A stretch of DNA of 64,000 nucleotides from Pohlia nutans. Its lineage: Eukaryota; Streptophyta; Bryopsida; Bryales; Mniaceae. The notes under the pieces are model-generated. The model ran no database searches, was not told the DNA's origin, and saw only the letters and a list, made by a program, of their open reading frames with translations. Below, piece after piece: positions 22,781-36,220 of this stretch (position 1 is the first letter of the stretch; every line of letters starts with the position of its first letter). The DNA lies in the NCBI GenBank assembly GCA_022496805.1, contig CM040087.1:35116253-35180252 (forward strand). Reading direction: 5' to 3'. The position numbers and the translations under genes are program-made.

Positions 22781-23092
22781 CGATACTTGGTGATACTTGG
22801 ATGATACTTGGGGTGATACTGGGGTGATACTTGGGGTGATACTTGGGGTGATATTGGGGTGATACTTGAGTGATACTTGGGTGATATTTGGGTGATAATT
22901 GGTGTTACCATGATGATATTTGGGTGATACTTGCGTGATAATTGGTGTTACCATGATGATACTTGGGTGATACTTGGGTGATACTTGGGTGATACTTGGG
23001 TGATACTTGGGTGATACTTGGGTGATACTTGGGTGATATTTGGGTGATACTTGGGTGATATTTGGGTGATACTTGATGTTACCATGACGATA
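22781..23092. repeat. 11 bp minisatellite (TGATACTTGGG)n
   Basis: Some 25 units of TGATACTTGGG and near variants (TGATATTTGGG, TGATACTTGGGG), interrupted three times by the longer variant TGATAATTGGTGTTACCATG or TGATGTTACCATGACG. Because 11 is coprime to 3, the reverse strand reads as an 11-residue protein repeat through about 105 codons, which is a by-product of the unit length. Confidence 0.95.
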
Positions 23093-24337
23093 CATGGGTC
23101 TTACTTAGAGGCTACTCACTTAAATTTTTCCAAAGTATTTGGCTACTATTCCTTTCATATTTTCAAAAATCCTTCATCAAAATTATCTATCATATTTTTA
23201 AGTGCAGCGTTATCGTTGTATTTTTGTGTTCGTGCGTTGGAGCATTTTTGGAGAATTCTATATACTGGTGGCGCTCGTGTTATTAATTGCCAACGGTGGT
23301 ATTTTCAGTAGTGAAAACCATTGTTGGCATCATCATTTTTATAGCCGTTAGCATCTTTTATGCGTCAAATTTTTATTTTTTTTCATCAGATATAGTTGAT
23401 AATTATGAAACTAGAGGAGGATTTTAATTGGATTAGTGTAGGTTTTTTTTATTATTTGATCATAATCTGGTGCAAATTGGTATTTGTTTGCGACGAATAA
23501 ACGCATTTAAAATGTTTGTCTATCCGCATTTGATTGGTGAGGGTGGAGGGTTTAACTGTGTGTGCCCACGTAGACTTATAATTTTATTTCAATTTGTTCC
23601 TTGTTACTTTCGGTTCCCTTCTAGGTACTTACAATGGTTCAATTTCTATGTTTCAATGCACGTTATGTTTTCCTTTACAAAGACGCTTATGAGCTTGTAT
23701 TCGATTTTCACGCTTACATGGTATTTGATTGTCTTTCCTAGGACCAACTCTCTATATACCAATCTCAATGAATTTGACTAAAGAAGTAGAGCCATGTGGT
23801 GGTCAACCATCTTACTTATTTGTGTTACAAACTTTGTCTTTTTCTCTTTAGTCATTAGTAGAAAACATGGTAAAATAAATTTGCAACCAAAATCGGTTGT
23901 TGTTCTTTTAACCAACTTGTTCTGCAGTCGCTTAGCGATTGCAATTTTTTTCTTCTTCGATTTGCGATTGCAATTTTTAAAATTTAGGGGTGTGTAATAT
24001 ACCTTTGGAAAGGTTTTGAAAATACTTTTACAACGATTAAAGAAGGATTTAGACGACTTTAAAAGGTTATAGAGGCTTTTTAGAACTGCATAAAAGCTTT
24101 GAAAAGTCCTTGAAAGCTTCTAAAAATCCGTGGAAACTTTTAGAAATTTGTGGAACCTTTAGAAAGCCGTGGAAGCTTATAGAAATCTGTGGATGCTTTT
24201 GAAAATCCGTGGAAAGTTCTAAAAGTTCATGAAAGGTTCTAAACGTTTCTTGAAAGTCTAATGTCGGTGATATCACCTCACCCTCTAACGACAAGTTCCA
24301 CGAGGAGCGTTGTTTGTAAACATTTGGTCAAATACAA

Positions 24338-24340
<3 letters not shown>

Positions 24341-24431
<91 letters not shown>
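24341..24431. repeat. AT dinucleotide microsatellite
   Basis: About 45 uninterrupted AT units. Confidence 0.98.
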
Positions 24432-24434
<3 letters not shown>

Positions 24435-26989
24435 AATTTTTTTGAGAATGATTTGAATTCTAAATAAAATCTAAAAGTGGACAATGTTCTAAATGTCTAA
24501 AATTAGACATGAAACGGCTTGTTGTAAACCTTCGATAATTAAAAAACAAAGAGACCTAGCTACAGTTAAGACCGTGTTTTTGAACAAATTCAAATCAGAA
24601 GGTCTATTCCCTCCAATTACTTTAATATATATCTTTTTTGCGTACTTGTTTAAATTTTCAAATGTGAGCCTATGTTAATTTCATAAATCTTCATAATACC
24701 CTTTTAAGAAAAATGTCATCTAATTCCAATAGAAGTGATAGATGAATAACACTTATCATTTGGTTGTTTTTTAGAAATAGAGTTAAAAGGTCATAACAAT
24801 ATTCTTATTTTTAATGTCATTCAAATTCCTATAATTTCTATTATATTAAGACTATCTTGACTTAGAAAATACAATCCCAATATAGATTGGAGTACCTTCA
24901 AGATCAAGTAATTCCTAGTATGGTTCCCTCAACACAATCAGTTAGTTTGAAACTTCAACATCCGAAATCATTGCTCGTTAGAACAAATGCTTTTATGAAA
25001 GATGCAAAACACAACATTATGTTTGCTATTTAAAGAACTCTTGCTTGTGATGAAGCGACTATAGTATCAATTATTTCATATCAATACAAGAAATTTTAAG
25101 ATGTTATGAAGATGTTAATATTTTACCAAAGCATGGTCTTTATGATTGCGCGAACTTGTGGTGTTGAAAGAATATACTGAAAAAACCTTGCCAAAAACTC
25201 ATCCAAGATTTCAAGTCTTCAACTGCTGCTCCAGTACTCTTTGTCAAAAAGTAAGACAAAATTTTACAAATGTATATCAATTATTGCGACATGAACAATT
25301 TTATTATGAACAATCGATACCGATTGTCATTTATATCGGGACTTCTTGTACAACTTGACTAAAAGACATTTGCATTTTTTTTGAGCATGAAAACTTATAC
25401 AACATTGGGTATTTGTGCTTCCACTTTGATTTTTTTAAATCGTTATTATTATTTCTATTTCTTCTTTGATTTTAAATAACCCTTTGATTATATTCTTCTT
25501 GGCTTATGCGGATCTTTGATGTGCTTAAAAGTAGGAAATTTTCACGTTTCTATGCATAGTCTTCGTAAACCTTACTCCGCTACATCACAGATGTTCAAGT
25601 GTGTGAATTGGGGTTAGAATCAGCACAAAACCAAGAACTAAAGTTATCCTCATTTATTATTGATTTCATTTATTTTTACGAATCCAAATTGATAAAAAAT
25701 TGAAGATGGGGCAAACATGGTTGTAAATATTCAATGTGCCAATTTCTTCTTTATTTACTTTATAAATTTGATTGTACTCGGTAATACTTCAAATCTTTAC
25801 TACAACTATAATTTTTCATTAAATATCTAATTTTAACATTTCTTATATTCAAAACATGAAATTAAATACTCAGAAACAAAGAGAGCATTAACAAACTTGT
25901 TTTTGGAGGAATTATTTGTTTAAAATTAATTTCATAAAAAATACAAGTGTTGAATAAAAATAATGCACCTTGCTTTCAAAAAAGTTCGATGAACGTGTGT
26001 TCATCCCTAGGATTTTTGCATTGATCATGAATACGTCGAATTTAAGAAACGTGAATCATTATTTTATGTATTGGTGAGAAGTCTAAGGATATATATCTTT
26101 AGACCGGGGTAACTAATACCTCTTAACTATTGATTAGAGATTAAGATGCGTTACTATTTTATAAACAGTGTTTGTTAACAATTGAGTTATCTTTAAAGTG
26201 AGGTGAAGAGAGGGTTTTTCGCTTGGAATTTCTGAAAATTGAGGATCAGGCCCTAAATTGGGAGCATGTGTCTGTATCTAAATAAAAACACAAACATAAA
26301 TCATTTTAACAACCGGAAATAGGAGAAAAATAATTCCTCCGTTATTTGAAGCACGCCACGAGAAATAAGAGCCCTATCAGCAATGGAGGCGCGTTTGAAG
26401 AATCCTTTGGACAGTCTTCATTACGTGAGGATTGTTTTCACTCCCGTATTCTTTTCCAGGGTCAGTGCCGGAGCGGGCGGAGCGGTTTAGGGTGCCGTGG
26501 TCTTAGTGCGTTTTGCTTGGAAAATTAGGAGAGGAGTTGATGATTAGTGATATTTGAGCTTGCAATCGCAATTGATGAGGTTAAGAAGTGGAGCAACAAC
26601 GGTGTACTAATTGAGGCGATAAGAGGCAGTGTGCTGGATCGAGGTGGAGTGTCAGCGATATAATGGTTGGGGCGAAGTGGAGCAGCAGAGGAGAAGGTGT
26701 AGGCGTCGCGGTATGATGGTGTCGCAAAGGCAAGATCACGCGCGAGGGCGTCGTGGAACCACTTGCACAACCAAGCTGACGAAGATGTGTAGAGTGGGCT
26801 CTTTGGCTCCACCGCTGTTGCCTTAAGATTAGGTAGTATGGTCAATCATTTCCTACGATTGCAAACTCAAGCACCGTGGGGGTACATGTTGATCCCGATT
26901 CTAAACAGGTAAGGTGTTTGAACCTCAATCTTGCATTTCCGTTGATAATTTTTTTCGTTTTGGCGTCTTTTCAAATAAGTAGATGAGGT

Positions 26990-27265
26990 CATCAAGGCGA
27001 TATCAAGGTTTTTGTTTTGTCAAATTTTTTTAGACGACGTGAATCAGTAGATCAAACCATTAGAACGATATCAGAGTTTTCGATTTGTCAAATTTTTGTT
27101 GTTTTGAATCAGTTGACTAAACCACTTGGACAATATTAGGGTTCTCGTTTTGTCAATTTTTTTGACGCGGCGAATCAATAGACCAAACCATTAGTGCAAT
27201 ATCACAGTTTTTTTTTATTGTATTTTTTCCTCTTAAATCAGTAAATTAGGCGATCATGTCAATAT
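26990..27265. repeat. Degenerate minisatellite of about 67 bp period
   Basis: Four successive units each show (G/A)ATATCA(A/G)(G/A)GTTTT, a TTTGTCAAATTTTT block, a GAATCAGTAGA(T/C)(C/T)AAACCA block and ATTAG(A/T)(A/G)C. The units diverge progressively toward 27265, where the fourth is poor. Confidence 0.75.
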
Positions 27266-30197
27266 CAGGGTTTGAGGGCTGAATGTTGTGCAACACAGGG
27301 GTTAATGTCGAAAAAAAATTCCTTTTAGGATTTCATGCTTTGTGGTTGAGGGCTGCATTTCGAGGGCTAAGTAAGTAGATCATAGTGATATCAGTAGATC
27401 ATTGCTGAATGATATACTATATACGGGGCTTTGTAAATAAAAAACTCATTTTAGAGTTTAGAGGTTAGGAGATCAAGGCTAATTGTTGTCACACACGGGT
27501 TTTTGTCAAATTTTTTTGGTGTTTTTAGGGTTTTCAGCTTGTGATGTAGATCAAGGTTTAGAGTTCAAAGAACAGGGCTAGTTTTGAAAAGCAAGGCAGA
27601 ATGTGAGCAAAAAGCATCAGGGCTAAATAGTTTTGAGGCCTCTATGTTGTGACGTTGCCACTATATTGTGGCGCTGCCTTTGTTGCTTTTGTTCTTCCAT
27701 TCTGCTTTTGTTGATTTTGATTTAATAATAGATGTTAACACTTGTTGATGCAATGGATCAGGGTTGAATTCATTAGCATGAGGGTGCTTCAGTAAATTTG
27801 ATTTTGTTTTAGAGTTTCGTGCGGTTTAGTGTCTGCTATTGATTTCAGGGCTTGTGGTTTTCGTTGCAAGAGCATAGATCAGTCCTTCCGACAGAACTCG
27901 TTTTGGGGTCTATTTAAGAATTGCCTGAAAATGACGATTGTAAAGTAGTTACGACAGTAGAATAACGTAGAAAAATTCCACGTCTACCTTTTTGCTGTAA
28001 ATAGTAGAATTCGCTATAATATGTCAATGGTAGAGTCAGAGTAACTTAGTGTTATGATAGCATCATATATACTATTAACACTTTGATAAGTATTGCAACG
28101 AACGAAAACAAGTCTTACTATTGATTCCCAATGGAGTATGAAGCTTGTATATGCTGATTTTCTTCAACACGTTGAAGATAAGTTGTTTTTAGAAGATACT
28201 TTGAAGGAAAGATTATAGCAGACGTTGCGAGAGCTGTAATCCGGCACATCATATGAGGATGATAGTGATCGCGTTGCCATTCAACCCGAAGATGTTATCG
28301 ATGCAATACGAGCAACTAATGGGCACGCAACGCGGAATGTCTTATGTGTACGTCAAAACATCATCGAAGTTCGAGTTTGGAGTCTTTGGAGTGTGAAGCT
28401 CACAAAAGTCCATAATTATCTTGCTCGCGCATTTCGATGCATTTTTTTAGAGATCTTTATGGGTTTCAAAACGGGAAAAAAGAGGCACAACGCTAGTAAA
28501 TCAACGTTTAGAATTTTCTCAAATATTAGAAAGGAAGTTATTTTATAAATGTTGATGAATATTTTTGTTCTTATTGCAAGATTATTGTTCTAACACATGA
28601 AATTGATATTCATTTCAAGAAGTAAAACACAAACAATTGCAAAAGGTAAAAATTTATTATTCTTTTTTTTAGATCAAGGATTAACGTGGATAGATGGATT
28701 ATCATTTTTCATGAGTAATTGTCTTATATGAAATTCACTGAGAAAATTGCAAACACAATATATTGTTCTATGAAGTCTTCTGAACAAAACTCACTCTTCT
28801 TCGTTAACGATTACTCGTCCTCCTTCATCAAGTCGTGTCTATGTAAGATTGTATGTTCTTCAAATGTCTTCAACACAATCACTATGTCAATAATTAATGA
28901 AAAAATGAATATAAAATTTATGATCAAAATTGTGAAAATACAAAAAAATCTCAACTTTGATATTGATTCAAAGAATTGAAGTTCTAGGGGGTTGGGAGAC
29001 GCGTCCTTTGGGAGGATGTCTTCACCTATGAAATGGTTTTCTTAAAAGCCCGTTCTAGGTCTTCCTAAAACATAATGCTTACGCTATCACATATTCCACA
29101 CATTTCACAATTTCCTTCTCAAAGGTCATGCTCTCACTGCTTTATCTTTTACAAATGATACTAGTTTGGTTATGAAGCTCAATATATAGGCGTTCTAAGA
29201 TGTATATATTATATTTTGTTCACCAATTTTTTTTTAAATTGTATATCTATAATGATTTTAACCTTATTTTCTCTAATTCTTTGTAGGCGTGTTTGATTGG
29301 AACAAACATCTTGATATATAACAAATTTTGGTAACATTACAATTCAAAATTCGTTTATTTTTTAAAATGCCTAATTCATTTATTGTTTTCAGTTGAAATT
29401 ATTTCATCTTATTTTTAATTAAACGTAGTTATGTATGATCACATCTTGAATCTTCAATTTGAATTGAACATGTAAGCATTGTCTACTAAATTTACTATAT
29501 TTAGTTTAACTCAAATCTACACAATATAGAAATAACTTTTGCTTAGAATTAATGAAATGATTTGAGTTTTTTGTTTGTGAAAGCTTGCTGTTTTTTTTTC
29601 ATTTTTTCAAAAAGAGTATTCTTGATAACTATGAATTTTTTGAATATGCGATTGGTTAAAGGGTCATACTACTAGATGAAAGGATGAATTGTGGCATAAA
29701 TACCTTCAAGTAATGATCTCTTCTTTTACGTGATTGTTTCTCACGTGTTCGTTTGTAAATTCTCTTACTACTTTATCAACATTCCTATGACAAAGTGTTT
29801 ATGCTTTTATGTATTAGGCGATACACTTCAACTGATAAAAGCATTGAACGTGAATTGGCAACCGTTGAGTAGTATAAGTTTGAAAAAATTTCAAGGTTAA
29901 TTCTTCGTCCTCCGCGCGTGTCTGTCGAAAATATCTACGCTCAAAGAAATGACTTATACCGTTTTTTGACACAACAAACAATTCGTAATCGTTTACTTTG
30001 TCAAATACAATGTACTCAGTGTGGTCTTTGACAAACGATTTCTAGATATATTTGTATCTCCGACTTAAAAAATTCAAATTGTATTACTCTCGGTCTTCCT
30101 AGTGTCACTCTTAAAAGTCTGTTTCTACACATTCATTTAGAAAAGGTTTTTTTTCCTTAATACTAAAGTGGGTGTCGTGTCAAATTTTCATACTTAT

Positions 30198-30433
30198 CAC
30201 TACAAGGAAACGTGTCCAAATTGACAGAAACATGTCCGAATCAGGGTGCCCTAATTGACAAAAAGTTGACAGAAAAGTGACAGATCTTTGTCACTTCGGA
30301 CAAATTTCTGTCAATTCGGACATTTTCTGTCAAGTTTTTGTCACTTTGGACAATTTTCTGTCAACTTTGTGTCAATTAGGGCACTCTGATTCGGACATGT
30401 TTCTGTCAATTCGGACATTGTTTCCTTGTAGTG
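30198..30433. mobile_element. Fold-back MITE with CACTA termini, 236 bp
   Basis: Begins CACTACAAGGAAACGTGTCC and ends GGACATTGTTTCCTTGTAGTG (split as GGACATTG, TTTCCTTG, TAGTG). The whole element is close to one long hairpin built from repeated short words (TTGACAGAAA, GTCCGAAT, GTGCCCTAATTG). Flanks TAT and TTA do not give a clean 3 bp duplication. CACTACAAG ends are typical of plant CACTA-derived MITEs. Confidence 0.8.
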
Positions 30434-30653
30434 TTAATATACTCACTACTCATTAATCCTCTGACTTTAATTTTTCTTTTGTTAACGATCATTGAATCGT
30501 GAATGTTCAAAAATTGCATATAACATAGAATCAAATTCTCCCAAAATCCAGAGAAGATTTTCAAAGCACATAATTTAACAAGCAAATCCTCAATAGTCAA
30601 AAAAATTACCAATCTAAGTATTTTTGAATGACTAGAATAACCAGAATTCCGAC

Positions 30654-30655
<2 letters not shown>

Positions 30656-30701
<46 letters not shown>
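30656..30701. repeat. AT dinucleotide microsatellite
   Basis: About 22 AT units after GACTATTA. Confidence 0.95.
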
Positions 30702-30705
<4 letters not shown>

Positions 30706-31689
30706 ATGTATTAACTCAAAGTTCTCTATAGTTCATTTCTCGGTTCTTAGGTAACCGTTTCAATCGGCGAGGATGAGTAAGATAGTGCAATCTAGGATAT
30801 TTTTTAAGTCTCTCTGCAGTTTGTTCATCTTTTCATAAAACAACCTTCTATGTCTAACGTCGAGGTAATAATTGATCCTCCAATTTGAGAATAACAACTC
30901 GAAAAGTAATTGCGATGTATACGGAACTTGTAGATGTGTATATCTGCGGACTCGTTTAAATGTATTTTGATGGACTGATACGAATATATCTTTGCGAGTT
31001 TGAAACGACAATCTTATCAGAGTTTCATAATAAAAACAAAATTTGAAAAGTTTCCTTAAAATTGGATTCTTTGAGTGTTAGAAGCTCACAGTAACTACAA
31101 GTAAACGAGAACGATTCTCCTCTTTACATTCAACATCAAAATCCTGAATCCTCAAAAAGTTAGAATCAATATCTTCCTGTAAACGCAACATTTATATGAG
31201 TCAGAACCCAACGGCTTTGAATTTTTTTTTAAAATATTTTATTGTATGAAATTCGGCCCATAACTCCGTCGAAGAGAAAACGAAAGTTTTACTGTTTAGA
31301 TCAAAGAAGGGTCTCCTTAGACGAATTTGGGCTTTCCGAAGCCGTTGATGAAGTTAAATTTTAATTTGGAGCTATGTTTAGTGCGTTATTAAAGATCAGC
31401 AGTGAATGAGGATAAAAATGGACTTACCGTTGACTCATTTCGACATTTCACCACCAACCAGTCGCACTATTGAAAGGATTGTAGGAAGGAGCTAAATCAG
31501 CTTGGTTCTATTAGCTAGATACATTCATAAATGGATGAATGACATTATTAATGTCGACGACTAATCAAATGGAAGTTAATCAAACCAGTTGTAGAATAAT
31601 TTTTTTTTTATTAGTATAGAATTAAAGATAAAAAAAATGATTTAATAAAGAGGAGTATTGTCTTGCATGATAAAGGATATTAATTACCC

Positions 31690-33150
31690 TACGACTAAGC
31701 AAAATAAAAATATATATATAAGTAGTTGTAGAATATAACAAAGTTTATTAACACTAGTCGTTGGTAAAACAAAAAATTAATTAGTTGGTGAAAGGACTAA
31801 TACCTCCAATTATGAGTTTAGTATATAAAGAGAGAGACTTAAGCCTCTTAAGCACACATTTTCTCATTGTCGTTTATATACGAGGAATTTAAGTTGGATT
31901 TTGCCTCTGTTTTTTAGTTCATGCCTTTATTTTCTAGTCTAAGTTTTGCCTTTATTTTCTAGTCTAATTCTTGCCTTTATTTTCTAGTTTAGTTCTTGCC
32001 TTTATTATTTAGTTCATTTATGCCTCTTTCTAGAGCTAATTGTAAAGTTAGGCAAATTAGCAAGGTGTGAGAAGAAATGGGCCTAATTTAGGTCGTAATA
32101 TCTTTCTTCTCCACAAAAATCGCAATTTCATCCATCGGTGGATTAGGCAACATTTTTTTCATCCAAAATTTTGTGTTTTCATCCGTTTTAAAACCTCCTC
32201 TTAGAGTGTCCAAATTAGAAGTTTTTTTTATAATTTCAGAATGTGCAAAAGATGCTCTAGACCGTGGTATAGATTGTTTTTTCAAAAATTGAAATAAAAA
32301 ATGTTTGGAAATTCAGAGATGAATTTAAAACGCTGTTTTAAGTCAAAAAATCGTTAAAACTTCAAAAACCATAATTTTTTCATACATTATCTATTTTTAA
32401 CGTATTTAAGCATTATAAACACCTTAGAGTGTGTAGTTTAACGTAGTGTCTATATTTGAAGATTTTATTTTGTTTTTTTTATTCTTATATTTTCCCTTTA
32501 TCCTTAGCCAAATTACTTCTCTCGATTATTCCCGAGCGTTGGTAATATTTTTTGGCCGCTCGTCTACATCCATTGACCAAAATAGTAGGATTCTATTCAC
32601 CCTTCGATGTTTTTAAGGATTTAATGTTTTTGTTGTTTTTGTTTTTCTAATATGTCATTAACGTTTTTTTAAGAGTACTAAGGATTCAATTTAGAAAGGA
32701 AAGAAAAATCAAAGAAAATCCGTTGCTTGGAAGGCAAACAAATAAATATTTTTTTATTATTTTTTAAAACTATTGTTCTTACTCTCCGATAAAAATCCTC
32801 CTCATAATAGTTAGCCATAATCTTCGAATTTGTTGTGGAAAAAGAAAAAAACTATAAAGTACTTAGAATTGTAAGATGGTTGTTTTTTCTGGCGTGCAGC
32901 AAGAAAAACCTAAAGTTTAAATTTCGACTTAATCTCTTCGTATAATAAACGAGCAATAGAAAATGTATGTATTGAGAGACTTAAAATCTTCTCTTATATA
33001 TTTAAATCGATAATTGGAGGTATTATTGCTCCTTACTAACTCTAATATACCTCATTGATTTATCTTTAAATTATTGCTCATAAAATTTGTTTTATTTAAC
33101 AACTATTTTTAATATATATATAATTTCGCTTATTTGTAAATACAATTAAT
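31690..33150. repeat. Diverged inverted repeat with TATA-containing arms
   Basis: The left arm (about 31690-31900, plus) contains AATACCTCCAATTAT, TATATAAAGAGAGAGACTTA and CACATTTTCTCATTG. The right arm (about 33150-32930, minus) contains AATACCTCCAATTAT, ATATATAAGAGAAGATTTTA and TACATTTTCTATTG in the same order. The arms face each other across about 1 kb. They look like promoter/R portions of LTRs or of a small fold-back element. No retroviral-type protein motif was found. Confidence 0.5.
31915..32030. repeat. Short tandem repeat, about 28 bp period
   Basis: Four to five units of TTTTCTAGTCTAATTCTTGC followed by CTTTATT, with small changes. Lies inside the inverted-repeat structure, just downstream of its left arm. 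Confidence 0.8.
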
Positions 33151-33813
33151 ACAATTCATTGTTTGAACCCCTATTTTTCTTAGATAAATTCTTTTGTTTT
33201 ATCTTTCATCTTCCACGAATAAAAATTGTTTTATTCAACAACTAATTCGATTAACTAGTTAAAGAGACTAATAACATCCTTCATCTATTTAAGAACGTAT
33301 TTAGATAATAAGGTCGAATTTATTTATCTTTATCTATCAACCTTTCTTAAATCAAAACGGTAAATTTTTGTTTTTACGTTGATGATGTTACGAGCCAAAT
33401 TTACATCATTTGGTAAAAACATTTCTGACTTACTTGATCTCACTCTAAAAAAAATTGTGATTTATTTTGAGAATTTTTAATATTATAATTATTCCTATAA
33501 TTTATTGTCAAACTCATTGTTTAACTAAAGCAGTCGTCACTCTCTACTTCCTTCTATATTCTAACTCCTAGTACATAGTAGTATTAAGACAACTCCCTTA
33601 ATATAACATATGTTGGATTTACTGCAATTTTGACCTTGTTTAGACTAAAAGCAATTTTTACATTAAAAATCACGTATATTATGGTATTATTAATAGTTAA
33701 CTTAAAATAAATTTAAAATACTTATTTGGGTATTCCATCTTAAATTCCATTATTTCTACTAATTTTGTATTGTAGAAAAATAAACACATATAAAATTGAA
33801 CAAAGACTAGCAA

Positions 33814-34363
33814 TTAACCCCTAAAAGCCCGAGGGGTATTAGACAAAACATAGATGTGTTATAATATGTGCCTTCCATATGTTTGATGAAGGTTGGTTCA
33901 ATAGACAAAATGTAGAGTATCATCTTTACAAATTATCCATACGGTCAAACTTCCAAAATAATCTTTAGATCATTTTTTAATGAATTTAAAAGCATTAACC
34001 TTCGAAAATTTGTATAAATTATAATTTTCAATTTTAGAGTTCAAAATTTAGTACGATTGGTTAAAGTTGGGCTATCTATCGTAAACTTCAAAAAAGCAAG
34101 AGAAATGATGGAGGAATCATCATTACTTTCCCCAAATAGCAAATTTTGTAACACTAAGACAATGTTGAGGTGATCTACTTTGAAAATTTCTCCCGGGTGG
34201 AGTTTAACTCGGATTGCCATAATTCAAATTGGGTTGGAAAGTAGACTTGATGTAGTATTTTAAAATATTTTTTATTTTTTCAAAAAATTATTTTTTTGTT
34301 CCGGGCAGCCCGTTTTTTCCGGGCAGCGACCAGAAAATGGTCGCTCGGGAGCTTAGGGGTTAA
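33814..34363. mobile_element. TTAA-flanked element, 550 bp
   Basis: Left TTAA CCCCTAAAAGCCCGAG, right CTCGGGAGCTTAGGGG TTAA. The subterminal zone carries CCGGGCAGCCCG and GGGCAGCGACC. Related GGCTGCCC or GGGTTGCCCC words occur near one end of the elements at 48916-49862 and 60499-60868, which marks a subfamily. No transposase frame. Confidence 0.85.
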
Positions 34364-34579
34364 CCACTATAGACACCAAGTGCCGAATTGTTGTCTCACA
34401 CCTCCCAAGAGGCTCGGAGTTTCTATCTATCTCCCAAGTTCACCTATATCAACGATTTAGTTGTTTCTTTGAATCAATCGACGCAATTGTAAATTTTGAA
34501 CTATTTTTATGTTCTCGTAACGGACATTTACAATTCTTTAATTAACATTGAGTCAAAATTATGGAATGCAAAGAAATTA

Positions 34580-34830
34580 TTAACTCCTAAAGGACCAAAT
34601 AGCCATAATTGAGCCTTTTGTTTTTTTAAGCATTGTTGAGTACGTTCTATGTGATCTTCCTATAATTTTTTATTTTTTATTTTTTATCAATATATGCAAT
34701 ATTTTTCACTAATTCCAGTGATATAAAATTTGGTCCAATCACTATTATACTATTCATAGTATCTATCAATCAAATTTGTCGTTTTAAAACCATGCGTGAA
34801 ACCATGAATTCTTAGTCATTTATGGGTTAA
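34580..34830. mobile_element. TTAA-family MITE, 251 bp
   Basis: Left TTAA CTCCTAAAGGACCAAATAG; right CTTAGTCATTTATGGG TTAA, preceded by AAACCATGAATT. The interior shares GATATAAAATTTGGTC and AATCAAATTTGTC(G/A)TTTT with the intron copies. A further terminus GGTCCTTTAGGA ATTAA lies at 34868-34884, so a second end or fused copy is possible. The following 34885-36150 is AT-rich with no recognisable gene. Confidence 0.75.
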
Positions 34831-36211
34831 AGTAATGAAATTATTCTTAAACACAATATGTCCATCTGGTCCTTTAGGAATTAAAGAATAATATGCATAT
34901 AGAATATGTCATTGTACAATTTAATTTAATAAATTAATTTCCAACATTTTTGTAAATAATATGAAATAATGTGAAAAATCTGCCATAAATGAAAATTTTA
35001 ATTGAAGAAAGAAAAAATTAACATAATTGATTGAAAATACATAATTAATCATGCATCAAAGTGAATGACTATTGTGAAGAAATGAATATACGTTTTTTTA
35101 ATAGAAAAGTATGACAATATTTGTATTTTAACAAGTGGACATTAGAATGGCTATTGTAGAGAGACAAACATAAATAAATAATAACAATATTTTTATAGCT
35201 TATGTAGTGGATATTATACAATCATTCCTTTTCTAATTGGATCACACATGCACAAAGCTAACTTCCTATAAAATTTTGAGTAAAAAATCTACACTGCAAA
35301 AAGTGCATGATGAATAAGAAATCCGAGTTCAAATGCGCACATCATGCAAAATATGCATGGTTGGGCTAGTGTGCCCCTATGCCACTAATCCCGAGATTGG
35401 TCCACACGTTCCCCGCACTCCCCATATTCTTTGTGCTTCTTGTGTTCTTTGTGCTTCCCGTGTTTTTTGTGCTCCCTAAGTTCCGGCCATATACTCCTGG
35501 TGTTTCCCGTAATCTCCGTGTTCCCATGCGATCGTTGTGTTTTTTGTTTGTTTTTGTTTTTTTTAATAATTTTTATTCATAATTTAATTCAATTTATGAT
35601 GACAATATTCAATTAAAAATCTATAACTTTCACATCATCGTAGGTTCAAAATTCACGAAATAACTTTAGCGCATCGGATATAAATTATTTTCCATCCACA
35701 CTTTGATATTATTTTCATCCAAATATGGTCATTTCATCCAATATTTTATAATCCATTGAAAATATTTTGACAATCTAATATTAGAATTATTTGTAAAGGC
35801 ATCTGGTCTTTTGTCTTCCTTTTTTCATGGACCAGAGCTGGTCGTCATCAATCTGACACCACTCCTCCTCATGGTCCCACCTCACTACTCAATTCTTCTC
35901 CCTCCCTCCAAATTTTTATGAATAATTTTAAAAATCTATCCAGTGTTCTATTCTGAGTCTACAGTGGGATCATGCCGATCCTGTCCTTTCCAAATTACAG
36001 GTCAAAAAGAAGGGTTTTGAGGGACTTTACAAATAACTCTACTGAGTTAAGTTTTCGATCGTTTTGTAGCCAATTTATTTTTTATTAATGCAATCTGGCA
36101 CTTTAAAGCCCAAAAACAAAAGGTTAGGGGCTAAGAGGCAACAGTAAAAAGAAATGAAGAGTGTAGGTTGCAAAGTGGACTTTCTATTCTCGACCATCCT
36201 CTCCAACGCCC

Positions 36212-36220
36212 AAACCCTAA
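36212..36220 (+). promoter_or_regulatory. Telo-box in the cyclophilin leader
   Basis: AAACCCTAA, the plant telo-box found near the transcription start of many growth-related genes. It is followed by a CT-rich leader (CTTGCTCGTCCGTCGTCGTC) and lies 1.4 kb upstream of the start codon, which fits a spliced 5' untranslated region whose last acceptor may be GTGTCAG just before 37603. Confidence 0.45.

Larger units (their letters stand above)
23093..33813. other. AT-rich stretch without recognisable genes
   Basis: Over 10 kb of low-GC sequence with no intact gene. Weak coding-like remnants, all broken by stops, are at 24890-25360 and 28130-28480 (one reads EDVIDAIRATNGHATRNVL). At 26340-26900 GC rises and a 60-codon frame appears, but no family is recognised. 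Named repeats inside are listed separately. Decayed retroelement DNA is likely but I could not identify reverse transcriptase or integrase motifs. Confidence 0.5.

Noticed and set aside
22778..23095. A 105-codon repeat protein (SITQVSPKYHP units)
   Set aside because: It is the reverse-strand reading of an 11 bp minisatellite.
28130..28480. Possible gene remnant containing EDVIDAIRATNGHATRNVL
   Set aside because: It has in-frame stops and no family I can name; kept only as a note in the description of the AT-rich region.
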